A DNA stretch of 64,000 nucleotides, taken from assembly GCA_000469685.2 (NCBI GenBank), contig LS997565.1, positions 31,652,645-31,716,644 on the forward strand, in the 5' to 3' direction. The translations under genes were made by a program, and so were the position numbers. Position 1 is the first letter of the stretch. Every line of letters starts with the position of its first letter. The stretch comes from Haemonchus contortus. Its lineage: Eukaryota; Nematoda; Chromadorea; Rhabditida; Trichostrongylidae. The notes beneath the pieces were generated by a model. That model saw only the letters and a list, made by a program, of their open reading frames with translations. It had not been told where the DNA came from and made no database searches. This document shows, piece after piece, positions 25,201-35,921 of this stretch.

Positions 25201-28200
25201 CGGCAACAGCTCATGGTAAGTAATTTCCCTGAAATCCCATCAGCAACTCGGCATAGTCATCCACACCTGGATTTCGACTTTTGCAGCGGTTTGTGACGGC
25301 TCACTAAGGGGCTACACGATTGCTTCCGCTCCTCATTGCTGTACACAATCCGATTTTCATCCCTCGTGCTCATGCGTTTCAGATACGGCTCAGTTTCATT
25401 TCGTTCGAGCGACGAGTCGCACATGGAAACGCGGTCCATCGCATTGTGTTCGCTCATTTCGCGAGATATCTAAACATCAAGGCGCTTTACAAAACCAAGC
25501 GTTTGCAGATGACCATGGATGGTTAATTTCGAAACACTAAGCCCTTGTCCTACTCCACGAGCAGTGATGTGCCGATTTGCTTCGGTTAACATTTTGAGTT
25601 GATCGTTCAAACTGACGATAGTCTCCTTAAGGGTTGCCGGTCTTCGAAGGCAAATTCTCTCTGTTTGGATTTCGGAAACTATTCATGCACTGTACGTTCC
25701 TCGAGGGTATGGTCTACTCGAACGTCATACGTCTTTCATGCGGCTTGAGCCGCAATCTAGGCCTGGCGGTAGAAAGAATACTTCATATGTCGAAAATGTC
25801 GCAGTGGTTCTCCATTTTCATACGAGTCTTGTACAGAAAAACTCCGACAAATGTTGACAGAATTCGAATAGGAATATAGAGGAGGATCTACTCTTTCGAA
25901 AAACACATAACTTTATTAGGTTGGGTCCTTTATCTTTTGTACAACGGTTGATAAATCCGGGGTGTCAAAAATCGGGGGAAACTTTTCGGACAACCCAATA
26001 TATAAAATTCAGCGACTTATGTAAGTGCCACATGCATAAGACTTTGCATTTATTTGATTTTGATTACAGCATGCTTGTTGGAGGCCTTGTGCTTCTTGTA
26101 GTTTTTCTTATGGCTGGTGTTGGACTCCCACAAAGTTTCGGAGATATCAGCTATCTTCACTTTTCAGGTTGGTGACGATTTTTCTTGAGCCATAGCATCA
26201 CACACCTACGACTTCTTTCAACTTTCGAAATAAGAGTTATGAGTACGATATCTCCAAATAATCAGAGTGTTATTTAGAAAACAAAATACGCCTGCTTTAC
26301 GGCTCTTACCTCGGAGTATCTCTGCTGTCTATACTGATTTTCACTTTTCTTCCAACAAAGCAGTACAATAGTATTGCTTCGACTACACAGAGAAAGGCCT
26401 GGTCATTTGTCGGGCAACTTAGTGAGTCCTCTCATCGTTTTATGATGATTCATGACTATTGCAATTGTTAGCTGATATACTCATAAGCGTTCCAAGGACG
26501 TTCCAAGGAAATAAGATGAACAACCTTCTCAGTGAGTAGGGCAATATCGCACATAAGAAATCCAGAATTTGGTCGCTGCTTTCCTCAGGCGCTAAATATT
26601 TTCTTGAGGTGCATCAATAGAAATGCGACCGTGACAAAAAAGGACTTTTTGATAACCTTCTATGTGGCAAGGAACCAATTTAGCATTTCACAATGTCACT
26701 TGTTAGTTGACGCAAAGTATATCATTGAAAATGACCAAAAAATACTATTTCTTCTCAGTGGAAATATTAGTGCACATTCTAGTATGTAGTAGTGATTGGA
26801 GCCCTCAGCCGAGAAGTATCAATGTTTTCATTCTGGAGATTGAAACAAATTTGTTCGTTTCCTTTTTGATGCCCGGATTATGTGTGTCATGCGATACTCA
26901 ATCCGCGCTTTCAGAATCGCTGGGCGAAACACTTCTACGTAAAAATATGTTGATTCTCTCTCTAGCTTTTCTCTATCAGGGAATATTTACCTCGTTCTAT
27001 CTCGCAGTATTTCCTACAACATTCAGGTAACTGTAGTGTCGTTTTTGCTTTTAATTTGAAAAAAAGTTTTGCTTTTTCGCTACTGGCAGTTGCCCTATGG
27101 CCACAACAGATTTTTATATCTGCTTGAGAACCAACTTTTTGGAACCTTTTCTTCTTAAGAAAACGATGACGTCGAAATATTAGGCCCTCAACTGATTGAA
27201 TCGTTCCGCCTAACAACGTCGCACGGTACAAGAATATTTAAAGCATGAATAACCATGCCGAGCTCAAAGCAGAAGAGAAGTTGGGGACTGTTTGAAGTTA
27301 TTGTTCTGACTAATGCAAGAATGATCGAAGTAGAGCCATGAAAATCTGCCGCTGGCTATGAACCGAAATTATGCTCAGCTTACCTACTGAGACTTTTATG
27401 TTTTATCGTTTCTAAATTTAATTTCTTGATTATATTTATGGAAGGATGACCTACTTCAAACGTGCCCAGGAATTTGGCAAGATGTTTCCGCAGCATTCAG
27501 CTCTTGCTGAGTTCAGTACGCGCCGAAGTTCTCTTCAATAATTGTCTGTATCACTTGTATCATCTCTCGTCCCATTGATCATCGACTCCCTCGAGCGGGC
27601 GCCATTAACGTCTTTATTCATCCCTGTCACGAGCCAGATGCTCCAGTGAATTTTCCTCGCTTCAGGGGCACGAGGTCGAAGAAGTGTGGCCATCTCGTTA
27701 GCGGCCTTCCTGGAGTCCGTTTGATGTCCCGAGGAATCCAGTCAGTAACCGCCCTGGTCCAACGGTCATCACTATATCCCATGAGGTGTCCGGCCCATAT
27801 GATCTTCGATCTCTTGGCGGTAATCAACGCCATACCTAATTTTCGTTCGATGAAGGAGCTCGGAATTCATGGTTCCCCTCCGTACTTGCGTGTATAGATA
27901 AATTCTGAGCATCGTCCTTACCAAAGCGCGTTGAGTAACGCTGACAGCAAGTTCATCCTGCTTTCGTAGAGTCCAAGCCTCCGAGGAGTATATCAAAACA
28001 GGAAGGACAGCGCTGTCGAAAAAATTAGCGCGGAGCCGGATGTTCTTTGTCTTCTTCTCTACTCCCTAGACATTCTTAAATACTCCCCACGCTGCGCGTT
28101 TTCTTCTGCTCAGCTCCGGAGCTAGGTCCATATTGACTAGATACACATACCTAGAGTATGCAGAGATATTCGTTCCGTTCAGCGTGAAGGGACATCCGGT

Positions 28201-31200
28201 GCAAATCCGTTTTTTCATAAACATCGTCTTCGTTAAGTTCAGTCTCAAGGCGATCCTTCCACAAGCACTGTCAAACTCGGCCAGCATTCGTTCCGCCTGC
28301 TCGATGTTCGGTTTTATAAGCATGATGTCGTCTGGAGGTGATGTAGGTAGCGGCCGTCGATCTTAACTCCCAAGTCTTCTCATTCCAAATGACGCATGAT
28401 ATTCTCGAGAGCGGCGCTGAAAAGTTCGGGTTAAATGGTGTTGCCCTGTTGGACATCCAACACATGAGTAACAAAGAGCACGCATGTGGTTTTTTTGCAA
28501 CTTTCCGAACAATGATGGGACAACACCTGATGCGTACCATCACCCTCTACTAGGCACGTCAAGAGAAAAACGGAAGTGTAGCGACTGCAATTAACAGCAT
28601 CCCAATCGCTGAAAGCACTGTTCAGCGGTCGACAATGCTTGTACCGCGCAGGAGATACTAGCCTCTGAAGTGATGCAATATTGACCCCATAGTTTTGTAG
28701 GAAGGGGTTCATCCACTATGAGGTGCTCAACGCAGACTAGGTAACCTCAGCTGTCGCCTACCTCTATGAACCCCAACATTCAGTCATCGCGGTTTGAGCA
28801 TTTTTCATGTGAAAGAGTTCGTAACTTCTGGCTAGATTGTGTTAAAACAGAAGGGAATGTTTTCTTCGAGTCCCAGCTCCCTGATTTTTGATCAAAGGTG
28901 TGATTCAGCGCAGTAATTTACTCAAAGGATAGTTAAAGGCTGCTGACCTTACTGGTGATTATAATTATTAACTATTGCTCTATTACTAGATTGACTTGGA
29001 GAAATTTAGGAACAGATTTAGACTGAATTCCATTTCGTGGCAGAACTTCTGTGCCACCATATTAATGGTAAAGATAATTATAATTAGTAATAATAAATCG
29101 ACAATATTAGCCAATAGCAGACATGTTTGAGCGTCAGCAAGAGAATTAACGAAAACCAGTCAACCAGCTTCCTTGAGGAAACGCTGGATAGGTTTAATAC
29201 GTGTGCAGAGACACAAGTGGGCAAATAAATGAGACACCGAAAAATTGGGCATAATCTCCATACAAATAAAAACCAATCAAGTTACCCGAAATCTGACAAT
29301 AAGACGCTTTAGCTTAGCGGGCAGTCTCAGGAAACGCTTGCAGTATAGAACAATACATACACAAGTGTCCCAATGGAGACCTTCCAGATACTAGTTGCAT
29401 GTAAACAGTTTTTTGAGGAGCTCGCGGCAGTTGCCATTGTTTGGACCTGTTCACCGCTAGGTCGATCTCTTTTTCTAGAGCTTGTAGCTTGCGAACCGTC
29501 TGCATATTCCATTGTCCTGACTCCTACCTCACACAGCATGGCCGGGGCTTAGGCCGTGAAAATGTTGGAAAGGACAGATGATAATGCGTCTCCTTGCAGT
29601 ACTCCACTTTCTACGTCTCAGGCCAGAGAATGGTGGTTCCATATTCACCCAGAACGTTCTGACTATTAGCTAATTTCTGATCCATTCAATAACAACAAGA
29701 TGAATCTTAGACAACTCAATGAAGGATATTGACACTTTTCGTGGGAGCTCAAACATGTGGCAACATGAGGTTGTGGCACTTAGCTAAATTATTAGTACAA
29801 GAAGCGGCAAACGTGCTAGAAGGGACCTTTTTTTGACAACAAAATTCTGGCAAATGGGAAACACCGACGACCACCCTATATTTATGATAGTTGATAGGGA
29901 TGAGAGCTTTTATAAGAAGCTCAAAAATAGCATCTGAACCAGTGGTGAATATGGAAACAGCTATTATTCTACAGCTGAATCCTTTGCAGTATAAATTCGC
30001 AGTGTGTTTCAAGGAATCCCCAATCGTACCGACAAAACCAAAGAGGGACATTTCGCCTCACACTGAGTATAACTCCTCCTCCAGAACTCTTTGGACGATA
30101 ACATCTGATTGCATAGTAGTCATCTATAATGTAAATAGGATGTGGCTTGATTTCAACCAAGCCTTAGAGGAAGCAAACACATCACGACAACAATACCTTC
30201 GATGAGTTCGCAATTTTCAGAGACTGACCTCCCTTGGCATGAAAACATTAAGCATGCGAACAGACAGGGAAACGCCCAACGATTTCCCTTGACTTTAGCG
30301 AAGGGACTGGTTGCATGTCTGGGAGGAGCAGTGGTGGTTGATGACTCCACAATTAGCAGTGGGCGACGTTTTGTCTCCTTACTCAAACTTGCGAACCCTC
30401 ACCTCAAGACGCATCCTTTTTTCTGAAGCACGAAATTTCCTTATGTTGACCTCTTGACCTTATGGAAATATAGCGCAGACGCGAGACTCGTTCCGATGCA
30501 AGACGTTGGAAAGTGCGTGATGACAAGACAACTTTCAATAACATACTGTCACTACATACTCGATGCCCACCAAGTCGATAGACTGTGAGTGGGTCACATT
30601 CTACATTCGATTGGGTGACTCTAACTCTGTTGCACCACCTATGATTGTAGAGCGTTATTTCTCAACTTTTTGGCAGGCATCACCATCTCTGGCAACGGTG
30701 ATCCCATGTCAGAGAGTTGATATAGTTGGGAATTGTGTAAAGAGTGATGGGATAAGCTGATAAATCATACAAATCTCTATGAGCGCTGTTGAGTTCCCGT
30801 ATGATTTCAGCATTTTCAACATGTAGCTAGTGGAGTTCCCGCATTACGCAGCTATATCTTTCTTGATACTGCGCCACGCTACTGCATTTCATTAGGAGCG
30901 CGACTTGGTCCTCTAGTCCTTGAACAGACATACGTATGTCGTTTCCATAGCCTTAGCCTTTTAATTTTTGTGATTTGACACTTCTCAGTGTGGAACGTAG
31001 ATTAGCGCGAACCAAAATAATCGATCAGCAGCAACCACTGCCAGAGTAACGCAACAAAATTTATAAAGCAATAAAAATTTATAAAGCAATACACCTTAGA
31101 AAGTGTCACTATCAAAAGTTCAAGTTTCTCATGTGCCACTATAAGCAGTGCGTGGTGCATCCTCCGATGAATAGGATGCCGAAAAAAAGCCGAATAGACT

Positions 31201-33707
31201 GAATGATGGGTATAGTAATACCAGCACAAAGAACGATAGGGCAAACAACCGCACAGAAGCCAGTCAGAGGCGAGTATAACTTGACGGTTTTCGTATTGAT
31301 TTATGCCGACACGTTTTTTGATTCGATAATGGAGGACTTATTACTCAGACAAATTCTTCATTCTTGTGGAGGAATCTTTATTTTCCTTCACTGATTTACT
31401 TTCTGCAAGCACTCCTCCACAGTCCCTGCCACGCAATAAGTATAATTGTTAACGAATACACTTATAAAGAAGTACGTGCAGGTGCTCTCATATCTGATTG
31501 TTGAATCTCATCAGAAACACTTAGCAGAAAAGGTTCCATTCATTGAACTTACCCAATATCGTTCCCGATAGCTCCCCACCACTTGAATGACTGCAATTGA
31601 AAAGGCGATGCAGCCATAATCGAATACGATTGAAGTGAATAGTGAAGTAAAAATTACTAGCTATCTGTTGTTCTCTTTGGCACTATCGACTACCAGCGCT
31701 ATCATCTTTCTAACTCCGTAATTATCATATCTGTCTCATCACGGATTTATTTCAGCTTCGCGCATTCCTTGAATACACATACCCATCTGGTAGCTTACTA
31801 TGGTATATGCCTGGGAATAGGAGAATTCATTGGTACGTTGCGAAATAATCCTCATTCGCGTGACAAATCGAAATTTTTTAAATTTTAGGTGGTCTCTTCG
31901 TCTCTTTTCTGTCAAGACGAATACGCAATTTCAGTCTGACGCCAACTATGCTTTGCCATGCAGTATTCAGCATCTGCTTCACGACGCTTCTTTTCTTGGC
32001 TTTCCCCACTTGGTCGACGGCAAGGCCGTCACCTGGTGAAGGAATAGTATTATCACCCACGTATGTTTGAGAACGTGCTTTTTACCTCAACTCAATTGCA
32101 GCACCCACAACTTTCCTGCCAAATTCAGAGTTCCAATTTGCATTGTGTGTGGACTACTCGTAGGGTTGGCTGACTCAACAATAACTACAGCTCGAACAGT
32201 GATTTGTCAAATTGCAGTACCTCATCGGCGACCTCAAGCCTTCTCTCTAAGCAGATTAATACAGGTATCATAAACAAACTAGTCGGACGCACTCTCTCCT
32301 CTAGATGGTCTTCGTTACATATTGAGGAGCTGAGAAAGTGGCGAAGACTTGTATTTTTTGTAAAAGGAGCCACATTGTTTCTTCATAGAAAGGGCACTAT
32401 TAAAAACAACGTTCAGAGATGCACTGACCAGGTGTGCTCGTTATTGCTGACCAGTCGAGTTTTCGCAACGCTGGCCCGCCGTAGAGCCTCATACTTTGAA
32501 TAACTGATCCTGTCGTCTCTGTTCGCTTAATAATACGCTTGACGACTTTGCTCTTCTACTCAGTCGGTGGACGTTTTGTGTTCATTTGACGAAGTTAGGG
32601 ACCTCGGTGCTTAGCTCCTGTTTCAGTTGCCTTCACCGAATGGCATGAGTGACCAACCTGTTTATCGATTCCATGAACGATCGGGCACAGTCCCTCGATT
32701 GACGAAGCCCAGAATTCCAGATCTCTACACTCTGGTGTATTGGAGAACTATGACCATTGTTTTTCCCACAGCTTGTTGATCTGCGTAGAGTCTAAGGGTG
32801 TGAGGCGTGATTCGAGGCGAAGCTCGACTTAGCTTACCTGTGCCCTTATAACCTTGTTCTATGTCCAGTCCAATCGGACTTTACCCGACTTCTTCCCAGG
32901 TGACAACGATTCTCGCGGGTCGGCGTTGGTTCCGAGCTTGAGAGAGATGCTTCTCTATAAAACACTCAAAATGAAATTGTTACATCGTTGAGCTTTTCCT
33001 TATACCTGGATAGAGAAGAACAGGAAAAATGATCTGATGAGAAATCTGTTTGGAAGAAGAAAATCATTCATAGTAGACCTCATTCTTTGCTACCACAAGT
33101 GTGCCGGTTGAATGAATTGACGACTCTATTCAAGAAGCATTCAAGAAGTAACGGTGTAATAATCGAGAAACAGCTTCTCAACCCATATTACGCACCGGTA
33201 CAAAAAAAGTAAAGGATTTCCTGGCAGAGAGAACAAGGGTGAAAATTTCTATCGTATCACTCTGAACACTTTAGCAGTGTCCATTCAGATGAGAAAAATA
33301 ACTGGATTGTTATGTAATCAGTGGATGAAAGTGAACATTTACGGAACCGCGGCTTCTCTCAATTTGCCTAAAACCACCATAGATCTATTAAAGGCTCGGT
33401 TCACGATAGCAGATTCGAGTTTCAAAAATACTTTAGCGATATGTCTCTTTGAGAGTAGACACTTTGACCCTTTAGAGCCTTTTGTTGTCAAAGCTTCGGC
33501 TGATTCATTGATTGAGTCAACTTATTTCAGTCCGTGTCTTCGTCGATTGTTCTGTTCTTGTCACCTGAGATGTCAGTTACAATATGGACGGTGACACTGC
33601 TAACCAGCCTGGCTTTTGGCACAGCTTCTTTCGGATATGTGGCCATGCAAGCGACAAAGGTCTCACCGGACGAACAAAATCACGACACTGCTCAAGTGAA
33701 AAATTGA
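16298..33707 (+). CDS. UNC-93-like multi-pass membrane protein, complete 12-exon gene
   Basis: Exons I read: 16298-16470, 16537-16612, 16684-16795, 20137-20233, 26070-26167, 26278-26421, 26472-26531, 26915-27026, 31756-31832, 31889-32060, 32102-32264, 33531-33707. They total 1461 nt, or 486 residues plus TGA, and every junction keeps phase with GT/AG ends. The product looks like the UNC-93 family (MFS-related; the founder regulates a two-pore potassium channel in C. elegans muscle). Supporting features are the N-terminal F-I-S-E-S-x-L-N-S segment, the AGYYG turn, VGFGYALYNN, GAYLSEHST, and hydrophobic helices throughout. Length is usual for the family. The start is the ATG 2 nt after a TTTCAG, which is probably a spliced-leader acceptor. 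Introns 3, 4, 8 and 11 are 1.3-5.8 kb and full of repeats; the others are 41-388 bp. AATAAA lies at 33718-33723. The family call is solid; which paralogue it is, and its substrate or channel partner, cannot be told from sequence alone. Confidence 0.88.
16855..17377. mobile_element. TTAA-ended MITE, family M1, in intron 3 of the UNC-93-like gene
   Basis: Ends GAAAGCATAGTTTACGATA and TATCGTGAACTATGCCTTT are inverted repeats. The core contains GTCTCTACAACGCCGTTGAA and GGCCCCTTATTGTGC like the other M1 copies. It begins 60 bp after exon 3. Open frames of 60-109 codons inside it are incidental. Confidence 0.8.
17378..20136. other. Remainder of intron 3, no feature recognised
   Basis: AT-rich with scattered short open frames on both strands; none has a motif or fits the phase needed between exons 3 and 4. 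Confidence 0.5.
20718..21370. mobile_element. TTAA-ended MITE, family M2, in intron 4 of the UNC-93-like gene
   Basis: Ends AAAGGCACAGTTCACGATAA and TTATCGTGAACTGTGCCTT are near-perfect inverted repeats, the same as family M1. The core is different: GTAATCCAGATCATGACG, GGTCCTGGTGCGAATAGC, AAAAATGAAGAAGGGGTG. It matches the copy at 50915 over its length. Confidence 0.85.
21371..22619. other. Intron 4 segment, no feature recognised
   Basis: Contains a G run at 21867 and two mutually antisense open frames (22044-22421 minus, 22090-22437 plus) without recognisable motifs. Confidence 0.4.
22620..23210 (+). pseudogene. RTE-type LINE reverse transcriptase fragment
   Basis: This lies in intron 4 of the UNC-93-like gene. 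The + strand reads a reverse-transcriptase core: RAVSEALGNQG, then LFSAALKN and VKWEDLEVNVD. The catalytic F-A-D-D box appears in a shifted frame as FADS, so the second Asp is lost. CNIERMLAGFDSVAGKLGL and GRELNIMNDVAP follow. Frameshifts and a truncated end at a C-run show it is dead. It resembles the nematode RTE clade; the clade call rests on recognised motif order. Confidence 0.8.
23767..23832. repeat. Two consecutive 22-bp palindromes
   Basis: 23767-23788 is a perfect palindrome with arms TGGCACCCGCC. 23811-23832 has arms TGGCACCCAA/TTGGGTGCCA around a central TG. Both share TGGCACCC...GGGTGCCA and are preceded by CCA. Confidence 0.8.
23925..24549. mobile_element. TTAA-ended MITE, family M1, left-truncated and interrupted
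   Basis: The right end CATCGTGAACTGTGCATTTAA and core blocks (CTGTCCAGAATTGCC, GGTGCAGTCTCTACGAAG) mark it as M1. The left terminal repeat is not recognisable. A second MITE (24115-24369) is inserted in it. The GAAGCCTCGAATTC / AGGGGAGCCTCGAATTC region just after shows a local duplication of about 40 bp (24441-24510). Confidence 0.75.
24115..24369. mobile_element. Mutator-like MITE nested in an M1 MITE, 9-bp target duplication
   Basis: A 255-bp GC-richer insert has inverted ends containing ACGAACGTGCGTC (24125 on) and its complement (to 24359). It extends inward to GGCGAAG and GACGATTTG-like blocks and outward to GGG/CCC. It is flanked by CAATCTCTG at 24106-24114 and 24370-24378. The 9-bp duplication fits Mutator-type transposition. 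M1 sequence continues on both sides (ACACGATACAATCTCTG | ... | TGTGCCTTATCC). Confidence 0.8.
24743..25998 (-). mobile_element. mariner element with both terminal repeats, decayed transposase, in intron 4 of the UNC-93-like gene
   Basis: The ends TTGGGTTGTCCGAAAAGT and ACTTTTCGGACAACCCAA are inverted repeats flanked by TA on both sides (24741-24742 and 25999-26000), the mariner target duplication. At 1256 bp it is near normal length. The transposase reads on the - strand in broken frames: a NETEPYLKRMSTRDENRIVYSN block near 25400 (first catalytic Asp region, usually T-G-D-E-K), FQQGTSTPR near 25090 where the second catalytic Asp (usually H-D-N-A-R-P-H) is Gly, and PYCSDITPSEHHLFRFLQ near 25010 (third Asp in P-Y-S-P-D-L-A-P). 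Frameshifts and lost catalytic residues make it inactive. Its right end is 71 bp from exon 5 of the host gene. Confidence 0.92.
27600..28720 (-). pseudogene. RTE-type LINE reverse transcriptase and C-terminal region, degenerate
   Basis: Located in intron 8 of the UNC-93-like gene, antisense to it. Reading from 28720 downward: RT palm remnants, IEQAERMLAEFDSACGR, LRLNLTKTMFM, APELSRRKRAAWG, LIYSSEAWTLRKQDE, then WAGHLMGYSDDRWTRA and PRDIKRTPGRPLTRW at the C-terminus. Several frames are needed. It is the same family as the 22620 fragment but the opposite orientation and a more 3' portion. Confidence 0.85.
29300..30420 (-). pseudogene. CR1-like LINE endonuclease and RT debris
   Basis: Located in intron 8 of the UNC-93-like gene on the - strand. 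An AP-endonuclease-like segment reads LSVRMLNV then YAIRCYRPKSSGGGVILSVRRNVP near 30100-30040. Further down, around 29500-29320, RT remnants such as QALEKEIDLAVNRSKQWQLP are in another frame. Stops and frameshifts are frequent. The motif style (SSGGGV in the endonuclease) fits CR1/jockey LINEs rather than RTE. Confidence 0.65.
33388..33412 (+). repeat. Solo M-family terminal repeat in the last intron of the UNC-93-like gene
   Basis: TTAAAGGCTCGGTTCACG resembles the M1/M2 left end, with no partner before exon 12. It is probably a fragment. Confidence 0.4.
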
Positions 33708-33717
33708 AAATTTGTCA

Positions 33718-33723
33718 AATAAA
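33718..33723 (+). terminator. Polyadenylation signal AATAAA of the UNC-93-like gene
   Basis: A canonical AATAAA sits 11 nt after the TGA stop in exon 12, in T/A-rich sequence, giving a very short 3' UTR typical of nematodes. Confidence 0.7.
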
Positions 33724-34329
33724 ACTAACTAATAGAGCAGCTTTGGCTAAACATTTATTTATTTGTTTATTCTATTATTTATACACTCCACCAAGTGCTC
33801 CTTCACTAGTGTAATGCATAGGCAACCGTATGCCGGTTTACAGATGCTGTAATGATAGTCAATACAGCAAGAAAACTACATTGGGATTCAGACAGATTCA
33901 GATTTGGGCACGAAGGTATTATACTTTTTTGCGGGATCGTCTCGTATGCTATTAATTGAGGGGCGACGAGTAAGCGACTGGCCTCTACGATGGGAATCGC
34001 GACGACAGATTGTACTTCCAACATCATCACCAAGGGAACCCAATCTAACAAAAATCAAAATTGACAAGGAAAATGAAAAAAATCAGGAGCGGCCTGTATG
34101 ACGACAAAGATTCAATGTTAGGATGTAAATGAAACTCGACTGCTGTCGTGGTTCAAGATTTCAGAACACATCTTCTGAAGAGAAAAGGAAAGAGTGCAAT
34201 ATTTTCTTCTCCTTCCGTGCAAGTGGCCGTGACGGAGAGACTATAAGTTAACGAGAGCACCAAGAGCAAGCACACCAACAGAACACGCTAGTCCCTTGTC
34301 CAGTGATGATTAGAACTGCCACTGAATGA

Positions 34330-35660
34330 CATAAGCTATCTCGGCAAGATCAGCAGTGGTAAAGCCGCTATAATATAAAACTCTATAAGTTGAGATTTTG
34401 AGTCGAACGCTTCCCTCAGATCGAGGGAAGTCAGGTAGCAGGATCTACCTTGATCGCATCTGTTGCAGACCTTAAGGGCATGAATCCGGTCTGCGCACGA
34501 TCGTGCTGCCCCTCCATACATTGAATTTCCTTAAAAGCACGATCGGTGACCTTTACAGCTTTCACTGCTCTGACTTGAATGGTCTGATGCCGGAATTTGC
34601 CCAGCAGGTAGACGAGTTTTTATCCTTTCCTACTCCCGAGCTTTTAGCCTCTAGTTCCGCACTTTCTGTCTTCCCCACTGCAGCCTTGGCATCCCTCTTC
34701 CAACTTCGATGGGCAGCTAGACCTTCTGAAGCTTCTTTGTTTTGCCAGAGTACGGATGCATCATTCTTCTGCCTTACATCCCTTTGAACCTCATCGTTCC
34801 TAACCAGGCTTCCTTGTCCCCTGTGAATCCAGATGAAGTCTCCTCAAGTGTTGCTCTTGCACACGGTAGAATAATCTCGCAGTGCTCTTTCAAGTTTGTT
34901 GGATTAATATAATCCTCAATCTCTTGGGAAATTCGATTGCTAGATGTGCAAGGGGTGGCATGTGCTGCGGAGGCAACTCTCCTCCCGGTACACCTTCATG
35001 CCCCTTTACAGACGGGTCTCTTACGAGTACCTAGTTGATCTCCGTTTGTCTTCTCAGGTTACCGGTTGCAGTGGCTTACTTTTCTTGAACCTTCTGAGTT
35101 TCCTTCTTGAGAAAAAGTTCTCAGACTGCTAGATATTGAGCTATCAGAGGTGCAAAGGGACTGTTTAGATCACCCGCTATGGTGATACACTCCCCTCACT
35201 GTATGGCCTCGTCCCTTAGTCATCGCTCAGGCGAACTAATTCCTTTCGAGTTCGAGTAATCCGGCTTATGATGTGTACGCAGATATTATTGTCTAATACC
35301 CCTCCATTGTGTCTACCTTCACACCAATGCTTCGATCAGCAATCCTGTTGACAGTGAAGACAGAGTACTTGAGAAATTCCTTTACTGCTATAGCGACACC
35401 ATTTTCTTTGGTGTGATCTCCGTTGCAGCGAGTAGAACACACTATTTCATACGGTTCATTTCTTTGCCTCGCTCTTTTTATGTGCGTCTCCTAAAGGCAT
35501 AGGACTTAAGGACGGAATTGAAGGCGACGCTAACGAAACTATTTTTGCCAATTCAGCAGGGCACTGCTTTTTCACAGTAGCATCGAGAACGTGGTTCTCC
35601 TGTTTACAGATATAAGTCTACACGCTCATCCAAACGGCTATGCCTACTGTTCTTCTGACG
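34330..35660 (-). pseudogene. Non-LTR retrotransposon remnant, endonuclease to RT
   Basis: Just downstream of the UNC-93-like gene. On the - strand, from 35660 down, broken endonuclease-like frames are followed by an arginine/alanine-rich linker typical before the RT, then RSCADRIHALKVCNRCDQG and SCYLTSLDLREAFDS at about 34500-34390 (the RT block with catalytic Asp in D-L-x-x-A-F-D). Many stops are present. The clade is uncertain. Confidence 0.6.
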
Positions 35661-35921
35661 TGATATTCTAGGGTATCAACTTGTCATATATTTAAATACG
35701 TTTTTACTGTGCAAAATTTTGATAAATGCTAAACTCCAAAAGGTGTCACCTCCAAACTCCAAGAGGCAGGCTCAACTTCACATTTACAGAGCGGTTTGAA
35801 TATAAGATGACCTACGTTTACCTTTCTCAAGCAATGGCTGGATCACTTTTCGAACATGCAAGCTTACAGATTTTCCTGAAATTTATTGACAACTTGTGGA
35901 ATTGCTAGAATGAAGCATATA

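Noticed and set aside
32265..33530. Additional exon of the UNC-93-like gene in intron 11 (open frame 32204-32503 continues past exon 11)
   Set aside because: The GTATCA donor at 32265 and the phase-0 acceptor at 33531 join family-consistent sequence directly; the read-through frame loses hydrophobic character.
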